IMG/VR virus record: IMGVR_UViG_3300047673_000155
Coordinates: 1 to 22,848 of that record
DNA length: 22,848 bases
Reading direction: 5' to 3' (one strand)
From: a virus
How positions within the stretch are numbered: the first letter of the stretch is position 1; each line of letters begins with the position of its first letter. Under the pieces are notes generated by a model. The model saw only the letters and a program-made list of their open reading frames with translations. It did no database searches and was not told the origin of the DNA. The position numbers and the translations under genes were made by a program. Below are positions 1 through 6,148 of the stretch, one piece after another.

Positions 1-2
1 AT

Positions 3-407
3 ACGACAGTTACGCGCGACGAGACGCAGACCGACTACACGATCGTGGACGCGGCGGGCCGTGTGCAACAGGTCGGCAACATGCCTGCGTGGATGGTCGC
101 TGACCAGGACGCGCACGTGCCTGACGGTGGCCACATTCTGCCGGGCAGGGCTGATTTCTACGCAGACTATGCCGACAGCAGCACCACGCCGTGGTCGCTG
201 AAGGCACGCCCTCAAAACTCTGCAGTCCTGAGCGGTATGAAAATCTCTAACGTGCCGAACCCCTCTGCCGTTACAATCGGCGGCGATGAGCCGGTCATGG
301 TCACCGACGGCGAGGTCGAGCTGGAATTCACCCAGCCGGGCACGTTCGATATTAAGGTGTCCTCATGGCCTATGCTAGACGTAACCTTTAGCGTGACCGT
401 GCCGTGA
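3..407 (+). CDS. Tail-associated protein, 3' part (truncated at window edge)
   Basis: The reading frame is open from the left edge and ends at TGA 405-407; the true start lies outside the window, and a GTG at 45 is an internal Val codon in the open frame. The visible part carries a segment ending LPGRADFYADY, then a small beta-rich domain (motifs VPNPSAVTIGG and TQPGTFDIKVSSWP). Proteins with this kind of ending (an Ig-like or beta-sandwich tail before SWP-LD) are common just upstream of tail fibre genes in siphophages and podophages; this is from memory of the family and not a search. It overlaps the next gene by GTGA, so the two are probably translationally coupled. A structural tail or fibre-adaptor role is inferred from position. 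The exact function is unknown. Confidence 0.75.
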   Translation, partial: TTVTRDETQTDYTIVDAAGRVQQVGNMPAWMVADQDAHVPDGGHILPGRADFYADYADSSTTPWSLKARPQNSAVLSGMKISNVPNPSAVTIGGDEPVMVTDGEVELEFTQPGTFDIKVSSWPMLDVTFSVTVP

Positions 408-598
408 AGATCACACACAACCCCGACCATCGACCGCTGCGCGCGGCGGCGTACCCCAGCGTTGGCGACCAGCTTGACGCGCTGTGGAAGATCGTTGAAG
501 CGCTGACGACACACACCGCTCCCCCGCCTGACGCGCTGGCGGTGTACGCGCAGGTGCAGTCGGTGAAGGCGAAGTACAGGAACAGGAGTACGAAATGA
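404..598 (+). CDS. Small tail-module protein (YPSVGDQLDALWK type)
   Basis: This 64-residue protein starts with GTG inside the stop of the preceding gene (GTGA) and ends in an ATGA overlap with the next. It carries the motif YPSVGDQLDALWK at about residues 18-30, which is typical of short phage proteins encoded beside tail fibre genes (established by family resemblance, function not known). The rest is an Ala/Pro-rich linker and a basic C-terminus (KAKYRNRSTK). There are no membrane segments or signal peptide. Coupling on both sides argues that it is a real gene made in proportion with its neighbours. A minor virion component or fibre-assembly factor is the likely role, inferred from context only. 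Confidence 0.75.
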   Translation: MKITHNPDHRPLRAAAYPSVGDQLDALWKIVEALTTHTAPPPDALAVYAQVQSVKAKYRNRSTK

Positions 599-1002
599 GC
601 GGCGCTGCATATGACCTGAAGATCGAGCAGGGGGACGACTGGAGCCCGATCTGGACGCTGCGCTATCGCGGCTCGCAGCAGCCCTTCGATCTTACGGGCT
701 ACACCGCGAAGATGCAGATCCGCTCGACCTACTACGCAGCGGCGAAGCTGGTCGACCTGGTGTCGCCGGCGGGAATCATCCTCGGCGGCGTCGCCGGAAC
801 GGTTCAGCCGGTGATCAGCGACGCTCAGACGATGACGCTGATCCCGGCAGGGGCGCCGGCCCCGAACCCGGTGAACGTCAAGATCAACGACCGGGCGTAC
901 ACGCTGGTAGGCGTGTACGACCTGAAGATCACCAGCGCAGGCGGCGTGACGACGACTGTCGCCGGTGGCCGTGTGCTCGTGTCGCCCGACGTAACCCGAT
1001 AA
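595..1002 (+). CDS. Tail/baseplate-adjacent beta-domain protein
   Basis: The protein has 135 residues. The ATG at 595 lies within the ATGA overlap with the previous stop, preceded by AGGAG near 582-586. The N-terminal motif EQGDDWSPIWTLRY followed by FDLTGYTAKMQIRS is a recurrent signature of small phage structural proteins encoded next to fibres (similar in style to the N-terminal beta-sandwich of BppU-like baseplate proteins). The remainder is predicted beta-strand, ending in VYDLKITSAGG and RVLVSPDVTR. The next gene, the tail fibre, starts 12 bases after the stop. A structural role at the fibre attachment point is likely, but no enzyme motif or metal site is visible. Confidence 0.75.
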   Translation: MSGAAYDLKIEQGDDWSPIWTLRYRGSQQPFDLTGYTAKMQIRSTYYAAAKLVDLVSPAGIILGGVAGTVQPVISDAQTMTLIPAGAPAPNPVNVKINDRAYTLVGVYDLKITSAGGVTTTVAGGRVLVSPDVTR

Positions 1003-1014
1003 ACAGGACCAGAC

Positions 1015-3540
1015 ATGGCATCGGATCTCGAACTTGTAGTAGACGAAACCGTCATCGAGCTGGTTGACTCTGACGTAGGCGGCACGGCTGCGGGCGCGGC
1101 TGCGGGCAGCGCAACTGCGGCTGCGGGCAGCGCAACTGCGGCGAGCGCTTCGAAGGACGCTGCAGCTACCAGCGCAGCCGCCGCACTCGCGTCGAAAAAC
1201 GCAGCTGGCACCAGTGAGACGAACGCGGCCACGAGCGCAGCTGCCGCACTCGCGTCGAAAAACGCAGCTGGCACCAGTGAGACGAATGCAGCTACCAGCG
1301 CAGCCGCCGCACTCGCGTCGAAAAACGCAGCTGGCACCAGTGAGACGAACGCGGCCACGAGCGCAGCTGCCGCACTCGCGTCGAAAAACGCAGCTGGCAC
1401 CAGTGAGACGAATGCAGCTACCAGCGCAGCCGCCGCACTCGCGTCGAAAAACGCAGCTGGCACCAGTGAGACGAACGCGGCCACCTCAGCCGCGCAGGCG
1501 GCGTCGAGCGCAGCTGCGCTGGGCTCTGGCCTGCAGAACCTGCTGGTGAATAGTACAGGCGAACTCGGCGACCTGAACTGGCCGACGCAGGTCTACCACG
1601 GCGTACCCGGCAGCGCAGCGACTGGTGGCCCGTACTTCACCAACTCCCTCACGCCGCTGACTGGCTCGCCGTTGTACTCGTACTCGAACTACATGCCGGT
1701 CGCGGCGGGCGTGGTCCTCAATATCCAAGGCATTCTCAGCGCGGCGGGGCTCACGGCAGGCGCTGCGACAATCGGAATCGAGTTTCACGATGTATCGGGC
1801 ACCTTGCTGAATGTCGTCTCGCCGTCGAACGTGAACTTCGGAACAGGGCCGACATTCCGCACGGCTAGCGGTTCAGGCACCGCAGGCACGACGCAGTTTC
1901 GTATCCGCATGGGCGCTACCAGTTCCCCGGTCGGCCCGGTCAACGCTGTCACGTTCCAGAATATCAAGGTTGCGCTCGGGACCGCACAATCGACCTACTC
2001 GCAGGAAGCGAACGACCTGTGTTTTTCTCCCAACCCGCCCGCGAACCTATCACCCATCTTCCAGGCTGTGCAGGCTCTCGGAACGATCTCGGGAGTCAAC
2101 AACCCGAACTTGCTTCCGAACAGCACTGGAGAACTCGGTCAGCTCGGGTGGGTGACTAGTAACTTCACGGTTGGCTCTGACGGGCACGGCTCGTGGTGGA
2201 CTAACGGAGCAGCGATCTCCGGGACTACTACTGAGGATATCTCGCAGAACATTCCCATCGGCGCGGGTGTCACCCTCTCGCTGTCCTACATGATCTACAC
2301 GGCGGGCGTTACGGCCGGGCGAGCTTTCGTGCGTATGGAGGCGTTCAACTCCAGCAACGCGTCGCTCGGGTCCGTGGGTACTGTCCCTATCCCCGCTAAC
2401 GGCCAGCCGTGGGCCTACTACTCCATGTCGGGGGCCACGCCGGCCGGGACGACGTACGTCAAGGTTCACAAGTCGCTCGACACGAGCCCGACAGTGTCTC
2501 AGGGCGGCGTAGCGTTCGCGAGGATCAAGCTCGAACAGAGCGCGGTGCCGACGCTGTATTCGACGGAAGCCAGCGACATCTACAGCAACATGCAGTCTGC
2601 GACTGTCCCCACAGGCAACCGTAATGGCTTCATAGACGGGGCTTGCGCGACGTGGACTGACGGGGTCGCGGCAACGGGCGTCGCCCTGTCGGCTGTTGCC
2701 GGTTTTGTTGGTCCCGCGATGTGGCGCGTCTCGTGCGGCACTGGTGGCGCTGGCACCGTCAACTTGATAGATGAGCGGGTTACTGGCGCGCTGGCGTCCT
2801 TCGAAGGCTCGGAGACCACCAACAGCATCAACATCAACATCACCACGGCGTCGACGGGCACAGTCGCGGCTCGAACGACTCCACTCATCTATCAGAACAT
2901 CGAGAGCGTCGCAAAGTACGCCGGCAAGTCTGTCACCTTTCAGGTAAAACTGAAAGTTGCATCGGGCAGCATCACAATTCCGTCAGTAATTTTGGGTCAG
3001 GGTTTCGGTACTGGCGGTAGCCCTTCGGCCTCTGTCAGCTTCGATAAGGCGGTATCGTGGGTTGTCGGAACAACGTGGAAGAAGTTCTCTGTCCGACTCG
3101 ACGTTCCGTCAATAGCTGGGAAGACAATAGGCACTAGCGGCAACGACGTGCTCGGTATCGGCCTTTTGTTCCCCCCTGGCTTGACATACTCAGTCACGAT
3201 GGCGGAATTCCAGGTTGAGCTGTGCAGCCCGTTAGCGAGCAGCGATATTAACGGTCTCGGCGGTGCGCCGACGACGTTCGAACATCGCGGCGTTCAGGCA
3301 GAGCGGGCACGCGTCGATCGGTACTATCAGCGGGTTGACCAGGTATATACGATCACAGGCGGCGTTTATAACCAGCTTGCATTTATTGCGCGAATGCGGG
3401 CCGTACCCGCAGTAGCGCTAACCACTAACGCAGGCACGATCACTCTCGGCGGGGCCGTAGTCAACGGCATGTGGTTCACAATGTCCTATACATCGAATTA
3501 CAACGTTGCAGTCGGCTGTGTAGCCGACTGCAGAGTCTAA
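1015..3540 (+). CDS. Tail fibre protein with Ala-rich repeat shaft
   Basis: The protein has 841 residues; ATG 1015 follows AGGA at 1005-1008. Residues 1-25 are acidic and probably attach to the virion. Residues 28-160 are an Ala/Ser/Thr-rich shaft: two heptad repeats (AAAGSAT) and five 21-residue repeats at 50-154, suited to a trimeric coiled coil or similar rod. Two related beta-modules follow, starting with NLLVNSTGELG (from 175) and NLLPNSTGELG (from 365); each ends with an IK-x-E/A-x-G type strand and Y-S-x-EA-x-D, like the carbohydrate-binding-like modules of phage fibres. A third module begins NGFIDGACATW at 537. The C-terminal part (from 755, FEHRG ... RYYQR) matches a widespread fibre-tip motif. 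Host receptor binding is the likely job. The last 600 bases look less GC-rich than the shaft, which fits modular exchange of the tip. Confidence 0.9.
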   Translation: MASDLELVVDETVIELVDSDVGGTAAGAAAGSATAAAGSATAASASKDAAATSAAAALASKNAAGTSETNAATSAAAALASKNAAGTSETNAATSAAAALASKNAAGTSETNAATSAAAALASKNAAGTSETNAATSAAAALASKNAAGTSETNAATSAAQAASSAAALGSGLQNLLVNSTGELGDLNWPTQVYHGVPGSAATGGPYFTNSLTPLTGSPLYSYSNYMPVAAGVVLNIQGILSAAGLTAGAATIGIEFHDVSGTLLNVVSPSNVNFGTGPTFRTASGSGTAGTTQFRIRMGATSSPVGPVNAVTFQNIKVALGTAQSTYSQEANDLCFSPNPPANLSPIFQAVQALGTISGVNNPNLLPNSTGELGQLGWVTSNFTVGSDGHGSWWTNGAAISGTTTEDISQNIPIGAGVTLSLSYMIYTAGVTAGRAFVRMEAFNSSNASLGSVGTVPIPANGQPWAYYSMSGATPAGTTYVKVHKSLDTSPTVSQGGVAFARIKLEQSAVPTLYSTEASDIYSNMQSATVPTGNRNGFIDGACATWTDGVAATGVALSAVAGFVGPAMWRVSCGTGGAGTVNLIDERVTGALASFEGSETTNSININITTASTGTVAARTTPLIYQNIESVAKYAGKSVTFQVKLKVASGSITIPSVILGQGFGTGGSPSASVSFDKAVSWVVGTTWKKFSVRLDVPSIAGKTIGTSGNDVLGIGLLFPPGLTYSVTMAEFQVELCSPLASSDINGLGGAPTTFEHRGVQAERARVDRYYQRVDQVYTITGGVYNQLAFIARMRAVPAVALTTNAGTITLGGAVVNGMWFTMSYTSNYNVAVGCVADCRV
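1096..1137 (+). repeat. 21-bp direct repeat, two exact copies
   Basis: Positions 1096-1116 and 1117-1137 are identical 21-base units encoding the heptad AAAGSAT twice. They lie at the start of the tail fibre shaft, and their unit length is one third of the 63-bp repeats that follow. Confidence 0.9.
1162..1476 (+). repeat. 63-bp tandem repeats in tail fibre shaft (two alternating variants)
   Basis: Five in-frame 63-base units lie at 1162-1224, 1225-1287, 1288-1350, 1351-1413 and 1414-1476. All encode the same 21 residues (three heptads). Units 1, 3 and 5 are identical to each other at the DNA level, and units 2 and 4 are identical to each other. The two variants differ only at synonymous positions near the start and end of the unit (gcagctacc versus gcggccacg; aac versus aat). 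The real higher-order unit is therefore 126 bases, present 2.5 times. A partial unit follows at 1477. Confidence 0.95.
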
Positions 3541-3554
3541 TCAAGGAGTGGCAC

Positions 3555-3743
3555 ATGACAATCCGTTTCCAGTATCGGTATGACGCATTTTCAGGGTCTT
3601 CTGAAATCGACCCCAACTACATCCTGTACTACGCCGAAGACGGGCAAGAGTGGCTTGTTCCGCTAAACGTCGGGAACTGGATAGAAACTGACATCTATCT
3701 GCCGTGGCTCGCGGCAGGCAACGTGCCCGAGCAGCCGTCGTAG
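3555..3743 (+). CDS. Small protein after tail fibre (possible fibre chaperone)
   Basis: This 62-residue protein starts at ATG 3555, chosen because AAGGAG sits at 3543-3548, seven bases upstream; an in-frame ATG at 3471 lies inside the tail fibre gene and lacks such a site. The sequence is rich in aromatic and acidic residues (NYILYYAEDGQEW) and ends YLPWLAAGNVPEQPS. That ending, a short helix followed by WLAAGN-x-P, is common in small proteins encoded directly after phage fibres, where some act as fibre assembly factors. The function here is inferred from position. There is no membrane segment. It lies 14 bases after the fibre stop and is followed by a non-coding gap of 133 bases. Confidence 0.75.
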   Translation: MTIRFQYRYDAFSGSSEIDPNYILYYAEDGQEWLVPLNVGNWIETDIYLPWLAAGNVPEQPS

Positions 3744-3820
3744 CATGCAGAGGTATCTGTAGTGCGTTTCAGGCGCACGCTGCCTGACCAGGAAAACCGC
3801 AGTTAGTTCGGATTCCTATG

Positions 3821-3826
3821 TACAAT
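3821..3826 (+). promoter_or_regulatory. Possible -10 element upstream of lysis cassette
   Basis: TACAAT at 3821-3826 preceded directly by TG resembles a sigma70 -10 box in the only sizeable gap of the + strand block (3744-3876). No convincing -35 hexamer is seen 16-18 bases upstream (around 3798-3804). The gap could carry a promoter for the lysis genes, but this is a weak call. Confidence 0.25.
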
Positions 3827-3828
3827 GC

Positions 3829-3853
3829 GGGCAGCCGTCCCACCCGGCTGCCT
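3829..3853 (+). other. Stem-loop between tail and lysis genes
   Basis: GGCAGCCG (3830-3837) pairs perfectly with CGGCTGCC (3845-3852) around a 7-base loop, and a G-T pair extends the stem. No T-run follows on the + strand, so it is not a standard intrinsic terminator. It lies just after the possible -10 element and just before the 8-base palindrome TACATGTA (3853-3860). It may be an mRNA leader structure or a protein-binding site. Confidence 0.5.
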
Positions 3854-3876
3854 ACATGTACAGGACCGACAATTAA

Positions 3877-4293
3877 ATGGATGCCCCGACCATTGTCGCC
3901 GTCTTCGGAGTTGCTGTGCCCGTCTTCACGGGCGTATTCGGCTATCTGTGGAAGGTGCACCAAGACCGCATCAAGGCGCTGGAAGACGCGAACGCTGAGC
4001 AGGACACGGCGCTCTCCGACTTCAAGCTCTTGCACGAAAAGTCTATGGCCGAAATGCAACGTCAAACCGCCGAAGCAATCGCCGAAGTCGAGCGCAAGCA
4101 GTCCGCGTTCGAGCTTGAAGCGGCGAAGGTATTTGTCACGCAGCCAGCGCTGCTGCAGGTCATGAACTCTCTGGACAAGACGCTCACTGCGATGGGCACG
4201 ATGATGCAGGAAAACCAGAAAGAGACGCGGGCGGGATTGGACGCGCTGAACAAGCGCATTGACTACATCCTCAACCCAAGGCCCGCACAATGA
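3877..4293 (+). CDS. Membrane-anchored coiled-coil protein at head of lysis cassette
   Basis: The protein has 138 residues. The N-terminus (about residues 5-25, IVAVFGVAVPVFTGVFGYLW) is one hydrophobic span. It is followed by a long charged helical region (residues 28-130) rich in E, K, Q and A with heptad character, so it should be a membrane-tethered coiled coil. The stop overlaps the endolysin start (ATGA at 4290-4293), so the two are coupled. AGGA at 3862-3865 is a modest ribosome site. The position at the head of a lysis cassette suggests a lysis-timing or holin-associated role (for example an antiholin-like partner), but a separate holin with two spans lies downstream and no family is recognised with certainty. 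A tail or peripheral membrane function cannot be excluded. Confidence 0.7.
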   Translation: MDAPTIVAVFGVAVPVFTGVFGYLWKVHQDRIKALEDANAEQDTALSDFKLLHEKSMAEMQRQTAEAIAEVERKQSAFELEAAKVFVTQPALLQVMNSLDKTLTAMGTMMQENQKETRAGLDALNKRIDYILNPRPAQ

Positions 4294-4826
4294 CCCCACG
4301 CTTTCTCACCTGCCTCAAGTCCGTCCTCGGTATCGAGGGCGGCGTCTCCAACGACCCGGCTGACCGCGGCGGCCTCACCAACGCCGGTGTGACGCAGGCC
4401 ACCTACGACGCATGGCGCACGAGCCAGCACCTCCCGCAGCAGCCTGTGACGACGATCTCGCTCATCGAGATCCAGCAGCTGTACTGGGAAGACTACTGGG
4501 GCGCTGCGCAGTGCTACGCGCTTCCGGAGCCCGTCGACGCCATCGCGTTCGATATGGCGGTGAACAGCGGAGCCAAGCAGGCTCGGATGACGCTGCAGCG
4601 CACGCTCGGGTTCACGGACAAGGCCGTCGACGGCGTGATCGGCCCGAAGACGCTCGGCCGCATTGCGAGCTACCAGCCGCTCACGCTGGCCGACCAGTAT
4701 CTCGACGCGCGCGAGCGCTTCTACTACGACATCTGCGCGCGCGACCCGAGCCAGAAGAAGTTCCTGTCGGGCTGGATCAACCGCATCAACACGCTGGGCA
4801 AGCAGCTCGGCATCGCGCGGAGCTGA
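4290..4826 (+). CDS. Endolysin, GH108-type N-acetylmuramidase
   Basis: The protein has 178 residues. The N-terminal domain has the family signature EGGVSNDPADRGGLTNAGVT (residues 16-35), with Glu16 as the expected catalytic acid of glycosyl hydrolase family 108 (ZliS-like muramidases). The C-terminal part (about 95-170: VDGVIGPKTLGRI, then RFYYDICARDPSQKKFLSGWINRIN) matches the peptidoglycan-binding domain usually paired with it (PG_binding_3). The size is normal for the family. It has no signal peptide or SAR anchor, so release should depend on the holin encoded next, two bases after its stop. It would cleave the MurNAc-GlcNAc glycan backbone of peptidoglycan at the end of infection. Function is inferred with good confidence from the motifs and cassette. 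Confidence 0.93.
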   Translation: MTPRFLTCLKSVLGIEGGVSNDPADRGGLTNAGVTQATYDAWRTSQHLPQQPVTTISLIEIQQLYWEDYWGAAQCYALPEPVDAIAFDMAVNSGAKQARMTLQRTLGFTDKAVDGVIGPKTLGRIASYQPLTLADQYLDARERFYYDICARDPSQKKFLSGWINRINTLGKQLGIARS

Positions 4827-4828
4827 CC

Positions 4829-5095
4829 ATGTGGGCGACGCTCAAGAAGCTGGTGAAGGACTGCATCACCGAGAACGACGGCCAGAGCTATGACGTCATC
4901 CGCGTGATCGTGATGCTCGTGGGCGCGTCGGGCTTTCCGACCTTCCTCGGGCTCGCGATCTACAGCGTGATCGCATCGCCCGAGCATCGCTTCGCCATGA
5001 CCGAGTTCGGCGCGGCGATGTGCGCGATCCTCGTCGGGCTTTGCACGGCTGCGATCGGTGTTGGGCAGAAACAGAAGACGGACCACCTGGGGTAA
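4829..5095 (+). CDS. Holin (two membrane spans)
   Basis: This 88-residue protein starts at ATG 4829, two bases after the endolysin stop. A larger open frame extends upstream but merely shadows the endolysin. The N-terminus is short and polar (WATLKKLVKDCITENDGQSYD). It is followed by two hydrophobic segments, about residues 23-46 (VIRVIVMLVGASGFPTFLGLA) and 57-78 (TEFGAAMCAILVGLCTAAIGVG), and a short charged tail (KQKTDHLG). Size, topology and position between endolysin and spanin genes are typical of a class II-like holin, which forms the inner-membrane lesions that free the endolysin. No sequence family is certain, so the call rests on topology and context. There is no obvious dual start. 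Confidence 0.85.
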   Translation: MWATLKKLVKDCITENDGQSYDVIRVIVMLVGASGFPTFLGLAIYSVIASPEHRFAMTEFGAAMCAILVGLCTAAIGVGQKQKTDHLG

Positions 5096-5099
5096 CGAC

Positions 5100-5690
5100 A
5101 TGCCGAAGCTGAATCCGTACGTAATCCTCGCCGAGCTGGCAATCGTGCTCGGGCTGTGTTTTGGGTCTTACCAGTGGGGAAGTCACAACGAAAGCCTCGT
5201 GTTCGAGGCGTATAAGTCGCAGCAGGCATCCAAGGCCGAGGAGCAGGTCGCGGACAACAAGGGTGCATTGCTGGATCAGGAGCGGCAGCAGAGCGCTGCG
5301 CTCGCGAAGATAGTTCAAGACCAGAAGGGGAATATCAATGAAATCACTCAGCGCCGTGACGCTTTGCTTGCTGACAATCAGCATCTTTCTCTGCAGCTGC
5401 GCCGGTTCCTCACCGGTTCCAGTAGCACAGCAGCTCTCGTGTCCAGCTCTACAGCCGGCACCCAAGGGCTTGATGGAGCCAGTGACGCCGCATTTTCAGA
5501 GCGACTGGCAAAACTTTCTGAATTCAACACCGCCCAGTTCGGGGCCGCAGACCTCTACATTGCCCAGATCTCAGCCCTTCAAGCTGTCGTCGCCGAGGAC
5601 CGCAAAATCTGCAACGGGGTACTGCCTGGTGTAGGGACGAAAAAAAGCGCCGACGCAGTCCCACCCACATCGGCGCAACCCCCAGCTTAG
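5100..5690 (+). CDS. Rz: Rz-like inner-membrane spanin subunit
   Basis: The protein has 196 residues. ATG 5100 is chosen because the hydrophobic anchor starts almost at once; an in-frame ATG at 5058 would lie inside the holin gene. Residues 6-25 (YVILAELAIVLGLCFGSYQW) are a signal-anchor. The rest is a periplasmic, largely helical domain (AKAEEQVADNKGALLDQERQQ onward in heptad-like style), then a Ser/Ala-rich stretch and a Pro-rich end (VPPTSAQPPA). This is the usual layout of an i-spanin, which joins an outer-membrane lipoprotein to fuse the two membranes after the cell wall is degraded. The Rz1 gene is nested inside it in the +1 frame, as in lambda. The bases near its stop form part of a series of hairpins leading to the terminator. 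Confidence 0.9.
   Translation: MPKLNPYVILAELAIVLGLCFGSYQWGSHNESLVFEAYKSQQASKAEEQVADNKGALLDQERQQSAALAKIVQDQKGNINEITQRRDALLADNQHLSLQLRRFLTGSSSTAALVSSSTAGTQGLDGASDAAFSERLAKLSEFNTAQFGAADLYIAQISALQAVVAEDRKICNGVLPGVGTKKSADAVPPTSAQPPA
5338..5634 (+). CDS. Rz1: Rz1-like outer-membrane lipoprotein spanin (nested in Rz)
   Basis: This 98-residue frame lies wholly within Rz in another reading frame. It begins with a lipoprotein signal: basic start, hydrophobic core (AVTLCLLTISIFL), and lipobox LCSC with the lipidated Cys at position 21. The mature part is Pro- and Ser-rich (SSPVPVAQQ, PALQPAPKG, STPPSSGP), as in o-spanins. The site AAGGGG at 5325-5330 precedes the ATG at normal spacing. Nesting, signal and Pro content together make the call strong. 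It is longer than lambda Rz1 (60 residues). The partner is the Rz product. Because both frames overlap for 297 bases, each constrains the other's evolution. Confidence 0.9.
   Translation: MKSLSAVTLCLLTISIFLCSCAGSSPVPVAQQLSCPALQPAPKGLMEPVTPHFQSDWQNFLNSTPPSSGPQTSTLPRSQPFKLSSPRTAKSATGYCLV
5647..5676 (+). other. Stem-loop at 3' end of Rz
   Basis: GCGCCGA (5647-5653) pairs with TCGGCGC (5670-5676) around a 16-base loop inside the last codons of Rz. It is the first of three successive inverted repeats leading to the terminator. Confidence 0.45.
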
Positions 5691-5719
5691 CGGTTGCGCA
5701 CTAACAGTCCGCGCAACCG
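5691..5719 (+). other. Stem-loop directly after Rz stop
   Basis: CGGTTGCGC (5691-5699) pairs perfectly with GCGCAACCG (5711-5719) around an 11-base loop, starting on the base after the Rz stop codon. No T-run follows. It could protect the 3' end of the mRNA or assist the terminator 15 bases downstream. Confidence 0.55.
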
Positions 5720-5733
5720 TCCACCCTACCTGC

Positions 5734-5770
5734 AAAAGACCGGCGACCATCATCTGGTCGCCGGTCTTTT
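5734..5770. terminator. Bidirectional intrinsic terminator between convergent blocks
   Basis: A perfect 16-base inverted repeat (5734-5749 with 5755-5770, loop TCATC) has AAAA at one end and TTTT at the other, so it is a GC-rich hairpin with a U-tract on both strands. It sits between the end of the + strand lysis genes and the end of the - strand replication block, where it would stop both transcripts. Confidence 0.95.
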
Positions 5771-5807
5771 TCGTCTGTGCCCTAGAGCACAAAACATCTG
5801 ACCCTGC

Positions 5808-6137
5808 TTACTGCGTTTCTGGCTCGACAATCTGGAGCAGCGCCGAGCTGGCCGCCTGAGCCGCAGCCTTTAGAGCTTCCTTGTGAGTCTGATCGGGGAG
5901 TTCGTCAGCATTGGCTGACTCGACCGCGGCGCTGAGATTATCAGAGATAGCTTTCAACTCAGCGTTACCAAGTAGTCTAGGCTTAACCAAGGCTTGAAGA
6001 TGAGGTTTCTTAAGCTCGTCATGAGCTTCGATGAGGGCTTGCAAGGCTCTACCCTCCCGGACTCTGTCGGAGTCCTCTGAGACTAGGAGGCGGTCCCTCA
6101 AAGTCACTAGCGAAGTTATTTCCAAGTCTGAAATCAT
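5808..6137 (-). CDS. Uncharacterised helical protein, last gene of - strand block
   Basis: The protein has 109 residues and is mostly helical and acidic (ISDLEITSLVTLRDRLLVSE, EAHDELKKPHLQALVK, ANADELPDQTHKEALKAAAQ). ATG 6137 is preceded by AAGGAA at normal distance and follows the thyA stop by 11 bases, so it is cotranscribed with thyA. No family or catalytic motif is recognised, and there is no signal peptide or membrane span. Codon use and base composition look less GC-rich (by eye near 52%) than most of the block, which together with its terminal position suggests a later acquisition. The function is unknown. Confidence 0.75.
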   Translation of the reverse strand: MISDLEITSLVTLRDRLLVSEDSDRVREGRALQALIEAHDELKKPHLQALVKPRLLGNAELKAISDNLSAAVESANADELPDQTHKEALKAAAQAASSALLQIVEPETQ

Positions 6138-6148
6138 TTGGTCGTTCC

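Noticed and set aside
1162-1476. Regular repeats considered as a CRISPR array
   Set aside because: The repeats are contiguous and coding, with no unique spacers, and encode identical peptide units inside one open gene.
825-1484. 219-codon - strand open frame opposite the fibre repeats
   Set aside because: It is the complement of the Ala-rich repeat, so it is itself repetitive and stop-free by composition; there is no ribosome site and it lies antisense to a convincing gene.
4412-4828. Upstream extension of the holin frame through the endolysin gene
   Set aside because: The extension is an Ala/Arg/Pro-rich out-of-frame reading of the endolysin. A holin with its short polar N-terminus is explained by ATG 4829.
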